64,000 nt of DNA from Bradyrhizobium sp. 4 (GTDB lineage: Bacteria > Pseudomonadota > Alphaproteobacteria > Rhizobiales > Xanthobacteraceae): NCBI RefSeq assembly GCF_023100905.1, contig NZ_CP064686.1, positions 1,736,001 through 1,800,000 of the forward strand, read 5' to 3'. Numbering within the stretch: the first letter of the stretch is position 1; every line of letters starts with the position of its first letter. A model generated the notes under the pieces. It had not been told where the DNA came from. It did no database searches and saw nothing but the letters and a program-made list of their open reading frames with translations. The position numbers and the translations under genes are program-made. Below are positions 1 through 8,774 of the stretch, piece by piece.

Positions 1-65
1 TGATTTCGAGGTCAGGATCATTTCCTTCCGAGCTTGCAGCTCTCGCTCTGGCACCGCGGCATCGG

Positions 66-1343
66 TCAAAAAGTGCTAGACGGTGCTGTCTCGGATTGAC
101 CGAGCCGGCCAGTTTTGGCGATTGTCCGCTTATACAATGCCTCGAGCTCGCTGAGATGGCGATCAGAAGTCGCAGGAGCCGCCCAGTAACGTTGATAAGC
201 GGCCAAGCCGAGCGCTCTCACCAGTGAATCATCCGTCGCGAGGCGCTTAAGTGCATCGGCCAATGCTCCGGCGTTTCCGTTTTCGAACAACAAACCGTCC
301 ACGCCGGGCAGGATAGCTGCTGCAGGAGCGGTAACGGTTGCGGCAATGACGGGTACGCCCGCACTGAGGGCCTCGGGTACCACCATGCCTTGGGTTTCGC
401 GCCATAATGATGGGACGATGACGGCCCGACTCGCGCGAATTGCGGCAGCAACCTGCTCTGCCGGAAGCCAGCCCGTGACGATTGCGGTTGGCGCAATACT
501 TACTACGTGGCTACGCAGCTCACCGTCACCAACTAGGGTTAACGGTACGCCTGCAAGTTGGGCAGCCTCTGCTGCGATCAATACGCCCTTCTCACGGGAG
601 AAACGACCGATATAGGTGAAATTTCTCGAGGTCTCTGGCGTTGCCGGCCCGAGATCGAGCACATCGATCGGATTAGGGACCACCACCATCTCAATCCGCG
701 CTGGAAGGAGCGGGCGCATTATGCTTCGGGAGTAATCCGTGACGCAAATAGCGGCAGAAATAGCATCTTCTGCTTTAGCAAAATTCTTCAGCGCAATCTG
801 TCGAGAGACCCGCCAAAGCTTATGTCCATAGGCTCGCGCGTCGCAGTTGCGCGTAATGCAGGAGGCCGACATCGGCACCCGGCGGCAGGCGGAGCCTTCA
901 GGAAAATCATGTAGAGCTGCGTTCGGACAAACAAAGCCATAATCGTGCAGTGTTGCCACGACGGGATGCCCCGAGTGGGCAGAGGCAGCAAAAATGCTGG
1001 CCGAAAGCGCCTTTGACCAACTGTGGACGTGAACGACCGTGCGCCCCTTTCGCTTCCCGGCAAGAAGGTGAGCGAGTTCCTTGGCGGCGTGCACGTTCCA
1101 AAGGCCTTGCGCCGCCATCTGCAAGCGGCCGCCGCCAGCGAGGTCTTCTTGCCCCAGGATGCGGACATCGACACCTGCCTCAGTGAGCTCCGGCGCCACC
1201 GGGCCCATAGCGGCGAAGACGCTAACCCTGTGTCCAAGTTTGGCCAATCCAACGGCCGATTTCAGAGCGACCTTCGATGCGCCACCCCCGGGAAACCCGC
1301 GATCGTTAACGACCACAATTTCAAGAGCGTCAGCCCTAACCAT
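66..1343 (-). CDS. Glycosyltransferase family 4, last gene of the left polysaccharide operon
   Basis: A 425-residue GT-B fold glycosyltransferase, expected to add one sugar from a nucleotide-sugar donor to a lipid-linked oligosaccharide at the inner face of the membrane. An N-terminal GGGASKVAL glycine loop is followed by VVHVHSW and the C-terminal GT4 donor site: GRFSREKG (about residue 247), VGDGELR, and an E-x7-E motif in WRETQGMVVPEAL. Residues 135-170 carry a four-cysteine insertion (VCPN, SACRR, SCITRNCD) before HKLWR, seen in one GT4 subgroup. The ATG overlaps the upstream GT4 gene by 8 bases. Sugar and linkage cannot be told from sequence. Confidence 0.9.
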   Translation of the reverse strand: MVRADALEIVVVNDRGFPGGGASKVALKSAVGLAKLGHRVSVFAAMGPVAPELTEAGVDVRILGQEDLAGGGRLQMAAQGLWNVHAAKELAHLLAGKRKGRTVVHVHSWSKALSASIFAASAHSGHPVVATLHDYGFVCPNAALHDFPEGSACRRVPMSASCITRNCDARAYGHKLWRVSRQIALKNFAKAEDAISAAICVTDYSRSIMRPLLPARIEMVVVPNPIDVLDLGPATPETSRNFTYIGRFSREKGVLIAAEAAQLAGVPLTLVGDGELRSHVVSIAPTAIVTGWLPAEQVAAAIRASRAVIVPSLWRETQGMVVPEALSAGVPVIAATVTAPAAAILPGVDGLLFENGNAGALADALKRLATDDSLVRALGLAAYQRYWAAPATSDRHLSELEALYKRTIAKTGRLGQSETAPSSTF

Positions 1344-2472
1344 CGACTTGTCCCTGCATTACGTCAGCGTACAGTCTGGCGGTGCGTTGCACGCAAGAAT
1401 CCCAGCTAAACTGGCCAGCTTGACTGCGGCCAGTGAGCCGACGGAGTTGCCACTCTCGCTCGTTGTCCGCAAGCAGTAACATTGCGTCCGCTATATCGCT
1501 GGCGCGACAGGGATCGACATAGATTGCCGCGCCGCCACCGACTTCGGTCATCGGCGGGATGTTGGATGTTATGACGGGACATCCAGCCGCCATGGCTTCG
1601 AGAATGGGAAGGCCGAATCCCTCATAGAGAGAGGGGTAGAGAAAACCGGCCGCCCTTGCGTAGAGCGATTTCAGCACGTCCTCCGAAACATACCCCAGCT
1701 CGACGATACGATCCGCGACCCCGCTTGTCGTGATCACCTTCAGTTCGTCTGCCGAATCCCAGCCGCGAGCGCCGGTTAGGACAAGCTGATGAGGAATGCG
1801 CCCAATAATGCTCGCGAACGCAGTGACCACGCGTGCTAGATTCTTGCGCGGGCTAATCGAACCAGTGAATAAAAAAAAGGGACGTTCACTTAATTCTTGC
1901 GGTAGGGCAGCGATCGCCTTCGTACTTGGTGCAGCAAAAAACTCCTCTCCAACTCCTTCCTCGATCACATGAACCCGGTTGGCGGCCGGCCGGCCTCCGA
2001 GAGAAAGAAACTCATCCGCCGTCGCCTGAGAAACGCAAATAATGGCCGCGGCTCGTCGCACAGCTGCTGCAATCTGCGCTTTAAGGAGCCAAGCGCGGGC
2101 TTTACCGAAGTATTCGGGATGAGTGAGTACGCCGAGATCATGGTAAGTTACCACCCACGGCCGTTTTGTCCTTACGGGATAGTCGACGTCCAACGAGTGA
2201 ACTATGTCGACCTTGCCGAGCCATCGTTCAAGTTGAGGTGCCGGAGAGCCTGACGCCCAAAGTGTGGCAAGGACGCGCCGACTCAATGGCAGGCGGCGAA
2301 AGCCGCTTGCGATCAGCCAGTCCGGAGGATCTCCGCCGAAATCGGACACGGAGGAAACCGGGATCGTGCTAACACCTTGGCGCGTGAGACCACCATAAAT
2401 CTCGTGAGAGTAACGACTGAGCCCGAACCTCGTTCGCCGGGCGAAAGTGTCAGTGAGAAGAGCGACGCGCAT
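1336..2472 (-). CDS. Glycosyltransferase family 4
   Basis: A 378-residue GT4 enzyme of mannosyltransferase-like type. Visible motifs are the N-terminal LSRYSHEIY glycine-poor loop, VVTYHDLG, the acceptor-side VIEEGV, then FTGSISPRKNL (about residue 203) and the E-x7-E donor motif in PSLYEGFGLPILEAMAAG. It most likely adds one sugar of the repeat unit in the cytoplasm. It overlaps the polymerase gene upstream by 23 bases and the next GT4 gene by 8, so it is co-transcribed. The ATG at 2472 has only a weak ribosome binding site, which suggests translational coupling. Substrate unknown. Confidence 0.9.
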   Translation of the reverse strand: MRVALLTDTFARRTRFGLSRYSHEIYGGLTRQGVSTIPVSSVSDFGGDPPDWLIASGFRRLPLSRRVLATLWASGSPAPQLERWLGKVDIVHSLDVDYPVRTKRPWVVTYHDLGVLTHPEYFGKARAWLLKAQIAAAVRRAAAIICVSQATADEFLSLGGRPAANRVHVIEEGVGEEFFAAPSTKAIAALPQELSERPFFLFTGSISPRKNLARVVTAFASIIGRIPHQLVLTGARGWDSADELKVITTSGVADRIVELGYVSEDVLKSLYARAAGFLYPSLYEGFGLPILEAMAAGCPVITSNIPPMTEVGGGAAIYVDPCRASDIADAMLLLADNEREWQLRRLTGRSQAGQFSWDSCVQRTARLYADVMQGQVDG

Positions 2473-3829
2473 TGAGAGGTACTCGCACTATAGGAGATCC
2501 AGTCTTCAAGCCCGATGCAGCGTGTGCTGTCAGTGCGGTTGTGAAGCCGGCAAATATCATGATCTGGTTCAGCAGCTCTTCGGCGAGAACGGCGTGGTTG
2601 TCCGCAAAGATAATGAAGATAAGGGCGATGCCGCCGCCGGTGGTGATATGTCGAACAGATCGCGGTGCGACAAGTCCTCGGTAAGCGACCCAAATCCAGA
2701 AGGCCGTCATGACAAGGAAACCAAAGAGGCCAAAGAAGTAGATGTACAGCAGATACCCGTTTGAGACGAACCCATCGAGAATCTCAGACGAGATTGCAAT
2801 ATTGTAGCGAGCAAGCTTCTGAATCTCGAGGCCAACACCGGTAAACAATAAGGAAGGATCCCATGCGAGCATCTCCCAGAAGCGCTGGGGACCCTCGGCT
2901 ACGCGGGCGCTAACATTGGCTTCGTCGGTTCCTTGCGAGAGGCGCCCAAGCCGTTCGAGGAGTGCGCTTGCGTCGACGAACAGGAGAACGGTGCCGATCA
3001 GGCCGCCTCCCAAAACAAGACTGGGGAGCATCTTTGTTGGCGAGGTCGTCATGGCGTAGCCAAGCCCTATCAAGCCCGCCGCCAAGATAGCCTGGCGAGA
3101 TCCACTAGCGATGATAATGGCGACTAACGATCCGAACACCATAATATTCAGCAGACTTTTCCGCCGGTCCACGGTCGTAATCAACCAATAGTTCAGCGCT
3201 GCCATCAGGGCAACGATGCCGAACGTATTTGGGGAGCCGAACGGACCCGAAACTCGACCTAGAGCGCTCAGGGCTTCGGCGGCGATTACACTGTAGCTGT
3301 CGTCACCTCCGACTTCGTCGCCATAGAAAAGGCGAACAAGAACAGCGTTCGACCCAGCGCTCGATTTCTGTAGGATCGCGATGATGGCCAACAGAAATAG
3401 GCCGGCCACGATTCCAAGGCGAAGACCGTTGCGTTCGGCGTCAGTCGCACCTCGCATCATGAAGGCGCCAAGTACAATTGTTGTCATGGCAAGACCAGTG
3501 TGGCCCAGATTCCAGATCATCTCGGGATACACACCGTACGTGAACATAGGCAGGAGAGTGCCAAAGATGGTCAAGATTGCGAGGAACAGAGGCATCCACG
3601 GAGGAGAATTCTGCGGCCAAGCAGGCTCGCCGGGGCGAAGAAGAACAACTGACCATACAAGGCATACGGCAACATCGAACAGATAGATCGGGATCGGTCC
3701 GATGAGACCGCGCAAGAGCGGAAGCCCGGTGACGAGGAAACCCCAGCCAAAGAACAACCAAGAAGTCCGGGTCGCCCGCGCCCAAAGAAGGAAGGCCACA
3801 ACCGCGAGAAATACAGGGAGCGACTTCAC
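2450..3829 (-). CDS. O-antigen polymerase/ligase family membrane protein (Wzy-like)
   Basis: About 459 residues with roughly a dozen hydrophobic segments and one larger periplasmic loop around SSAGSNAVLVRLFYGDEVGGDD. This is the layout of O-antigen polymerases and ligases, which join lipid-linked repeat units in the periplasm. I place the start at a GTG (3829) that shares one base with the stop of the acyltransferase gene (TAGTG), with GGAGAA seven bases upstream. An in-frame ATG at 3898 would add 23 hydrophilic residues lying wholly inside the upstream gene. Polymerase rather than ligase is inferred from the flippase and initiating transferase in the same locus. Confidence 0.8.
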   Translation of the reverse strand: MKSLPVFLAVVAFLLWARATRTSWLFFGWGFLVTGLPLLRGLIGPIPIYLFDVAVCLVWSVVLLRPGEPAWPQNSPPWMPLFLAILTIFGTLLPMFTYGVYPEMIWNLGHTGLAMTTIVLGAFMMRGATDAERNGLRLGIVAGLFLLAIIAILQKSSAGSNAVLVRLFYGDEVGGDDSYSVIAAEALSALGRVSGPFGSPNTFGIVALMAALNYWLITTVDRRKSLLNIMVFGSLVAIIIASGSRQAILAAGLIGLGYAMTTSPTKMLPSLVLGGGLIGTVLLFVDASALLERLGRLSQGTDEANVSARVAEGPQRFWEMLAWDPSLLFTGVGLEIQKLARYNIAISSEILDGFVSNGYLLYIYFFGLFGFLVMTAFWIWVAYRGLVAPRSVRHITTGGGIALIFIIFADNHAVLAEELLNQIMIFAGFTTALTAHAASGLKTGSPIVRVPLNARRSSH

Positions 3830-4977
3830 TATCGTTCTCCGGGACGGACGGGGGAAACGCTGAGGCTCGTTGAGCTTGTCCGCGCTGGGGCCGACCATCG
3901 ACGTAAGAGCTGAAGCATTGGTACTTCAAAGCCCCGGTGAACCACCAGCGACACGGCTATGGAAGCTGTGACAGCAAGTGCGAAGTAGGCGCTTGTGATG
4001 CCGATGTTAAGCTTTGCCCAAAGGATGCCCACTGCTCGCAAGGTAAATAGATGCGAAAGGTAGAGTGCGTAAGACCCGTCACCGCATACGACGAGGAAAC
4101 GGCTCCAGGGTCTGTCGGGGAGGTCGTCGCCTAAGACCGTCGCGGCCACGATCATTGCGGCCGGAACACCCCAGTAGAACCAGCGATCTTGAAATGCGTT
4201 GAGTGCGGCCTGGTTTCCAACAGCGAGCGCGACGAAGGCCGCCACCATGACGAAGAGTCGAGCAGGGTTCGAAAGTCGAATCTCCGCCAAGAAGAGATGA
4301 GCGACGAATATTCCATAAAGAAATTCAAGGGTGATACGGAAGCCCCAAAAGTCTAGTTGGACACCAATCTGCCCAGGCGCAACGGTACGTACGAACATCA
4401 ATCCCAAGAGTATCAGCACAACGACTGTGAGTCCGATCATGCGACGGAAAAGGAGACCAATTGTAAAGACGGCGTAGAAGAGCATCTCAAAGTTTAAGGT
4501 CCAGCCCACGGAAAGCGGCGGGACGAGCTCTCCGCCGGGCGATCGCCAAGGTACAAAGAATAATGAAGCGAGGACATGCGTGACGGAGACCTCATCGTGC
4601 CGAACATGTCCCGTAAGCAAAAGGGCCGCGACGACGGCCAAAAGCGTGAAGGTCCAATATAGGGGGACAACCCGGATAATTCGGCGTCGCAAGAATTCGA
4701 GCGATGCACCCTGACGGCCGAAGTCGTCGGCAGCAACTAGGAACATGACGAAGCCAGAAATGACGAAGAAGATGTCGACGCCTGCGTGCCAAGGAAGTCC
4801 GGTTGGGTCGGGGAGAGGAGTCAGGTCAGCTATCCGCCCCCGGCGCAGGGCATCCTGAAGATGGCCGATCAGAACCATGGCTGCCGCGAGAAACCGGAGC
4901 GTCTGGATCCCGCGAAGTGACGGCCGGCTGCTGCCAGTCTTATTTTTTGGGGTCACTGCGAGCCCGCGTTTTGCCAT
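3829..4977 (-). CDS. Acyltransferase family 3 (sugar O-acyltransferase)
   Basis: A roughly 382-residue integral membrane acyltransferase of the type that O-acetylates or otherwise acylates polysaccharide sugars. The signature R-x10-H lies in helix 1 (LRFLAAAMVLIGHL), followed by DIFFVISGFVMF and FLRRRIIRVVPLYW, and about ten further membrane segments. I used the ATG at 4977. A GTG at 4956, in a GTGA overlap with the preceding stop, fits the coupling style of this operon equally well, and a TTG at 5022 is less likely. Its stop overlaps the GTG of the polymerase gene. Confidence 0.87.
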   Translation of the reverse strand: MAKRGLAVTPKNKTGSSRPSLRGIQTLRFLAAAMVLIGHLQDALRRGRIADLTPLPDPTGLPWHAGVDIFFVISGFVMFLVAADDFGRQGASLEFLRRRIIRVVPLYWTFTLLAVVAALLLTGHVRHDEVSVTHVLASLFFVPWRSPGGELVPPLSVGWTLNFEMLFYAVFTIGLLFRRMIGLTVVVLILLGLMFVRTVAPGQIGVQLDFWGFRITLEFLYGIFVAHLFLAEIRLSNPARLFVMVAAFVALAVGNQAALNAFQDRWFYWGVPAAMIVAATVLGDDLPDRPWSRFLVVCGDGSYALYLSHLFTLRAVGILWAKLNIGITSAYFALAVTASIAVSLVVHRGFEVPMLQLLRRWSAPARTSSTSLSVSPVRPGER

Positions 4978-6113
4978 AAGTTTTGGATCCGACCGGCTAC
5001 CGTAGTGTAGAGGGTATCCCAATTGCGAGTAGCTGCCACGTCACGTCGCATTTCGACCAGGTCGTGACGCGGGTCGAGAATGCGCTGCCGTACCAAATCC
5101 AGGAATTCATCCGCGTTCGATGCAAGATCTATCACCGCTCGCATTGTCTCCAGCGATCGCAGAGCAACCGACACCACCGGGCGGCCGGCCGCCAGATACT
5201 CGATCACCTTAAGAGGATCAGAACGGTGACGCAGTTCGTTGATCATGTGCGGTTGAATACAGACATCAAAGGCTTTGAGATAGACTGGCACCTGGCTGTG
5301 CGGCACTCCACCGATACGCACCAGGCCGGGAATTGCCGCGAAGCGCGCTTGCACCTCTGGCTTGACGGGGCCGACGATCACGATTTGGCCAGGCCAGGTT
5401 GCGCCAAGCCGAGTGAGCAGATCGAAGTCCATCCAGGTGGCAATTAGGCCCACGAAACCAATGCGCGGATGGGGGACGGTCGCAAGCGGATCTACCTGTG
5501 AGGCTTGATCAAAAAACATGGCGTCCGCGCCGTTCGGAACGCGCGAGATAGGGGCACTCGTGAACGTACCGAGCTTGCTCTTCAATTCGTCAGTGGTGGT
5601 AAAGATCTGGCTCGCCCCAGCGGCAAGACGGCGCTCGCGATGGCGCGTGAGCTCGCGCTCTCTTTCAGACGTCGCATAGAAATCGTAGTCATCCGTGACG
5701 TCGTAAATGATCGCTCGCGCTCGCAGATGGTCCAATGTGTGGACTGAAACCGGAAGCCGGCACCATGCCAAGGGATCGAGGAATCCAAGTTTTCTTGCCT
5801 GCGCTCGTATAGCTGCCGCAAAACGATATCCGTTCACGGCACCAATCAGATGCGAAGTCCGCGATCCCGGCAATTGTAACGGCAGGCTCATCACTGTGAT
5901 GCCAGGCTCAACTTCGTGGGCTGAAGAACGGCGTTGACCCGCGCTCATTCGCGCGCGGATGGCGATCGGGTTCTCTACGTACAATATGCGTGCCCCGTCG
6001 GCAGCAAACCTGCGACAGAAATGATTCTGCCGAGTCCACACCCCCTGCCAAGGTGGAGATTGCAGCCAGATGATCTCAAGTCCAGCGAAACGCGGCGTTG
6101 GCTTCGAATTCAT
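4953..6113 (-). CDS. Glycosyltransferase, TuaH-like GT4/GT1
   Basis: A 386-residue protein resembling TuaH-type putative glycosyltransferases. Early motifs are WLQSPPWQGVWTRQ and ARILYVENP, with YDVTDDYDFY in the middle and RVPNGAD linking the two lobes. The donor-side motif DPLKVIEYLAAGRPVVS replaces the classic E-x7-E region. No signal peptide is seen, so it acts in the cytoplasm. The ATG overlaps the methyltransferase stop (ATGA). The sugar it transfers is unknown. Confidence 0.83.
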   Translation of the reverse strand: MNSKPTPRFAGLEIIWLQSPPWQGVWTRQNHFCRRFAADGARILYVENPIAIRARMSAGQRRSSAHEVEPGITVMSLPLQLPGSRTSHLIGAVNGYRFAAAIRAQARKLGFLDPLAWCRLPVSVHTLDHLRARAIIYDVTDDYDFYATSERERELTRHRERRLAAGASQIFTTTDELKSKLGTFTSAPISRVPNGADAMFFDQASQVDPLATVPHPRIGFVGLIATWMDFDLLTRLGATWPGQIVIVGPVKPEVQARFAAIPGLVRIGGVPHSQVPVYLKAFDVCIQPHMINELRHRSDPLKVIEYLAAGRPVVSVALRSLETMRAVIDLASNADEFLDLVRQRILDPRHDLVEMRRDVAATRNWDTLYTTVAGRIQNLWQNAGSQ

Positions 6114-6763
6114 GGCGCCCTAACTGAACATTCGAAGAAATAGTGATAGCTGTAATCGGGACAGAACCACTGCCGCTCGATTTGCATGTGGCGTGAGATG
6201 ATTTCTGCAACCTTGTTCACCGAGTGGCCGCGGGTCCCCAGTTCCCAGTAGTGCTGTCCGTCAAATGTCCAGCTCTTTGGCCGAGTCAGTTTCCGAGCGA
6301 AAGCGAACTTCAGCCGGTCCTTGAAAAGGCGGCCGCGGATTTCTACGGGATAACCCCAATGGGGCACTGAAATTACGACGTGATCACGCGCCGCGTTAGC
6401 CAGTTCCGCTATCGTCGGTTCGAAGTCTTCGAACGGCAGGTGCTCTAGCACCTGAAAAGCGCAAACGAGATCATGCGTCTTTTGTGGAACCGCTTGCGTC
6501 AATCGACGGATATCTCCCACATAGTCGGGCTCGAGGCGCGGATCGAAGTCGAAAGTCTTCACCTCAATCCCTGCCTTACGCAGGGCTGATGTGGTTGTGC
6601 CATTTCCTGGCCCGATCTCGAGAACACTGCGTGGCTTATGTCTGAGGACGGCATCAATTTGATACCAGTAAGAGATCCAGCGCCGCAGATGGACGTATTC
6701 AGAAAAGCCGTAGAACTCCGCGTCGACTTGGATGGCCGATGTCGAATCGTTTGTTGCGGTCAT
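6110..6763 (-). CDS. Class I SAM-dependent methyltransferase
   Basis: A 217-residue methyltransferase. SAM-binding motif I is VLEIGPGNGTTT (about residue 46), the acidic residue closing strand 2 is in VKTFDFDP, and the post-motif is VCAFQVLEHLPF. Set between glycosyltransferase genes and sharing ATGA overlaps on both sides, it probably methylates a sugar hydroxyl or capping group of the polysaccharide. Both acceptor and site are inference. The protein is soluble with no signal peptide. Confidence 0.88.
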   Translation of the reverse strand: MTATNDSTSAIQVDAEFYGFSEYVHLRRWISYWYQIDAVLRHKPRSVLEIGPGNGTTTSALRKAGIEVKTFDFDPRLEPDYVGDIRRLTQAVPQKTHDLVCAFQVLEHLPFEDFEPTIAELANAARDHVVISVPHWGYPVEIRGRLFKDRLKFAFARKLTRPKSWTFDGQHYWELGTRGHSVNKVAEIISRHMQIERQWFCPDYSYHYFFECSVRAP

Positions 6764-7596
6764 GGCCTATCGACGTCCTCAGCTGCAATTTTCTTTTCGA
6801 GTTCCTCGCGGGGTATGCGATTTTGCTCATCCCAAGCCACGGCCCAGCCATTAAACGTGCCTGAGAAGACGTAGAGAGCAAATATCAACCCAAGTTCTCC
6901 GTGTCGCCACGCGCCCCCCCACACCCAAGCCTTCAGCGCTCGCCAAGCCGGAACAAATAGGAGGTGCCACCAGCGAACCCGAACCTTCATCATGACATCG
7001 CGTGCTGTCGGATGCGCATAGCCGGCATTTTTCGAGATTCGCTCGACGAAGCTCTCATCATTGAGGTGCCACATCTCGGCGGCCAACTGACCGATATTTG
7101 CTTCGCCCCCATCAACGTCGACTCGTTCATGTATCGAGCCCACAAAGCGATGCCGGCCGCGGCGAGCCAACTGGACGTTGTTCCAGGATTCCCAGCCGCC
7201 CGCTCGGAACGGCCGGTGCAGAAAGAAATTGAGGCGGCGGTAACGAAAAGCGAGCGCCTTGGTTCTTGGCAAGATCGAGCGGATCTCAGTTGCGAGACCA
7301 CGTGAAATTCGCTCATCGATGTCCATATGCAGAAGCCAGTCGGCCGTTGCTAGCTCCGATCCAGCATTCCGCTGGGCCGCAAACCCTCCCTCGGGTTCGA
7401 GCCGCCGTTCTAGCACCCGAACCTTCGGTTCAGCGCTTCGCAGGACGTCAAGCGTCCCGTCGGTCGAGCCGTCGTCGACAACAACAACTTCATCTGCGAC
7501 GGTGGATACGTTCGACAGGAAAGAGCGGATATCGCGAATTTCGTTTCGCGAAATAGCGATCACGGCCAGCGTCGGTGATGAAGATTGATTGGTCAT
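6760..7596 (-). CDS. Glycosyltransferase family 2
   Basis: About 278 residues, GT-A fold. The N-terminal nucleotide-binding strand is AVIAISRNE, followed by VVVVDDGSTDGT and the DxD metal site in LHMDIDERIS (about residue 98). The overall layout matches lipopolysaccharide-core type family 2 enzymes, with a C-terminal hydrophobic stretch (LGLIFALYVFSG). I chose the ATG at 7596 because it forms an ATGA overlap with the upstream GT4 stop and has a GAGAAG ribosome site. The longer frame to 7638 would use a start inside the upstream gene. Confidence 0.88.
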   Translation of the reverse strand: MTNQSSSPTLAVIAISRNEIRDIRSFLSNVSTVADEVVVVDDGSTDGTLDVLRSAEPKVRVLERRLEPEGGFAAQRNAGSELATADWLLHMDIDERISRGLATEIRSILPRTKALAFRYRRLNFFLHRPFRAGGWESWNNVQLARRGRHRFVGSIHERVDVDGGEANIGQLAAEMWHLNDESFVERISKNAGYAHPTARDVMMKVRVRWWHLLFVPAWRALKAWVWGGAWRHGELGLIFALYVFSGTFNGWAVAWDEQNRIPREELEKKIAAEDVDRP

Positions 7597-8774
7597 TTCG
7601 TCTTCTCGAACAAAGACGCGAGGGTGCGAATATGGCAACGCGCATCGTACTTCTCTTCGACCGTTACGCGAGCAGCCGCTGCCATGTTTGTTGCCATGCC
7701 CGGGCCCGACAATTTCTTGAGGGCTTCGATGAAGCCGTCTTCGTCGTCAACTGCGGATAGAATGAAGCCGCTCGTCCCATTCGCGATGATTTCGCTCGCG
7801 GCGGGTAGAGGTGAGACGATCACCGGTCTGCCTGAGGCCATCGCCTCGACGACAACGTTAGGGAGGCCATCGTTGAAGTCGTCTGATGCGAGTAGGGCAA
7901 AGACATGACATGCCCGCATATGGCCAGTGACTTCCTCATGAGAGACCCAGCCTGGAAGGTTCAGGCGTTCTGAAAAATTCAGCTCCAATGCGATTCTACG
8001 GATCGCCGCTTCCTCTGGTCCGCGACCAAGAATTGTAAGTTGCACGTCGATACCCCGATGGACCGCAGCGGCGCAGGCGCGCACAAGCCGGTCGAAACCT
8101 TTGGTGCCGGTTAGTCGCCCAGCGGACAAGATGCGCAGCGGCGGGTTAGGGGCGGCTGGAGGCTGGACAGCGAAGGCCGCGGTATCGACGCCGTGATAGA
8201 CAAGATGTGACTTTGCCCGTGCGGTGGGATCTAGCCGCGACAAGAGGTATTCCATCGCCGCGCGGTTGCAGAACGTGGCGAATCGAACGCGCTCGAAACA
8301 GGCGGGAAAATGGCCACTGTCGTGCGCTACTTCGTGCGCGTGGATGCTGACCGAATAGGGGAGGCCCGTGACTGAACTTGCAAGATGCGCGCATTGCGTC
8401 GCATACGGCCAGTGAGCGTGAAGTTGGGTGACCCCATCTTGGCGCGCACGTTGAGCAACAGCAGCAGCGCGGCCGGCGCGCAATAGGCGGGTGGTTTGAG
8501 AGGTGGTGGTTGGCGCAATCCGGCGCTCTTCTCGGAGCATGTTCGGCGCACTGCGCGCAACGATGCCTTGCGCAGCCTCAAATTTTGAGATGTATTGAGT
8601 TCGCGACATCAAATGCTGTGCCTGTTTGCCGAGCAGTTTCGCGTCAGCACCTTCAGGCTTGTCGAACGAGTAAATCTCCACGTCGTAGCCAAGCTTTATC
8701 ACGTCGGCAACTTCGCGGCTGATGAAGGTTTCGGACGGCCAAGGGAAACGGTGAATTACATATCCGATTTTCAT
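7593..8774 (-). CDS. Glycosyltransferase family 4 (colanic-acid WcaL/AmsK-like)
   Basis: A 393-residue GT4 enzyme with the N-terminal signature IGYVIHRFPWPSETFI typical of WcaL/AmsK-like transferases. It also has LHAHWPYATQCAHLAS, SVSIHAHEV, LSAGRLTGTKGFDRLV (donor lobe, about residue 231) and DGLPNVVVEAMASGRPV. The start codon follows the preceding stop directly (TGAATG). It probably acts late in repeat-unit assembly, as WcaL does, though that is inference from similarity in the N-terminal motif only. Confidence 0.9.
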   Translation of the reverse strand: MKIGYVIHRFPWPSETFISREVADVIKLGYDVEIYSFDKPEGADAKLLGKQAQHLMSRTQYISKFEAAQGIVARSAPNMLREERRIAPTTTSQTTRLLRAGRAAAVAQRARQDGVTQLHAHWPYATQCAHLASSVTGLPYSVSIHAHEVAHDSGHFPACFERVRFATFCNRAAMEYLLSRLDPTARAKSHLVYHGVDTAAFAVQPPAAPNPPLRILSAGRLTGTKGFDRLVRACAAAVHRGIDVQLTILGRGPEEAAIRRIALELNFSERLNLPGWVSHEEVTGHMRACHVFALLASDDFNDGLPNVVVEAMASGRPVIVSPLPAASEIIANGTSGFILSAVDDEDGFIEALKKLSGPGMATNMAAAARVTVEEKYDARCHIRTLASLFEKTK

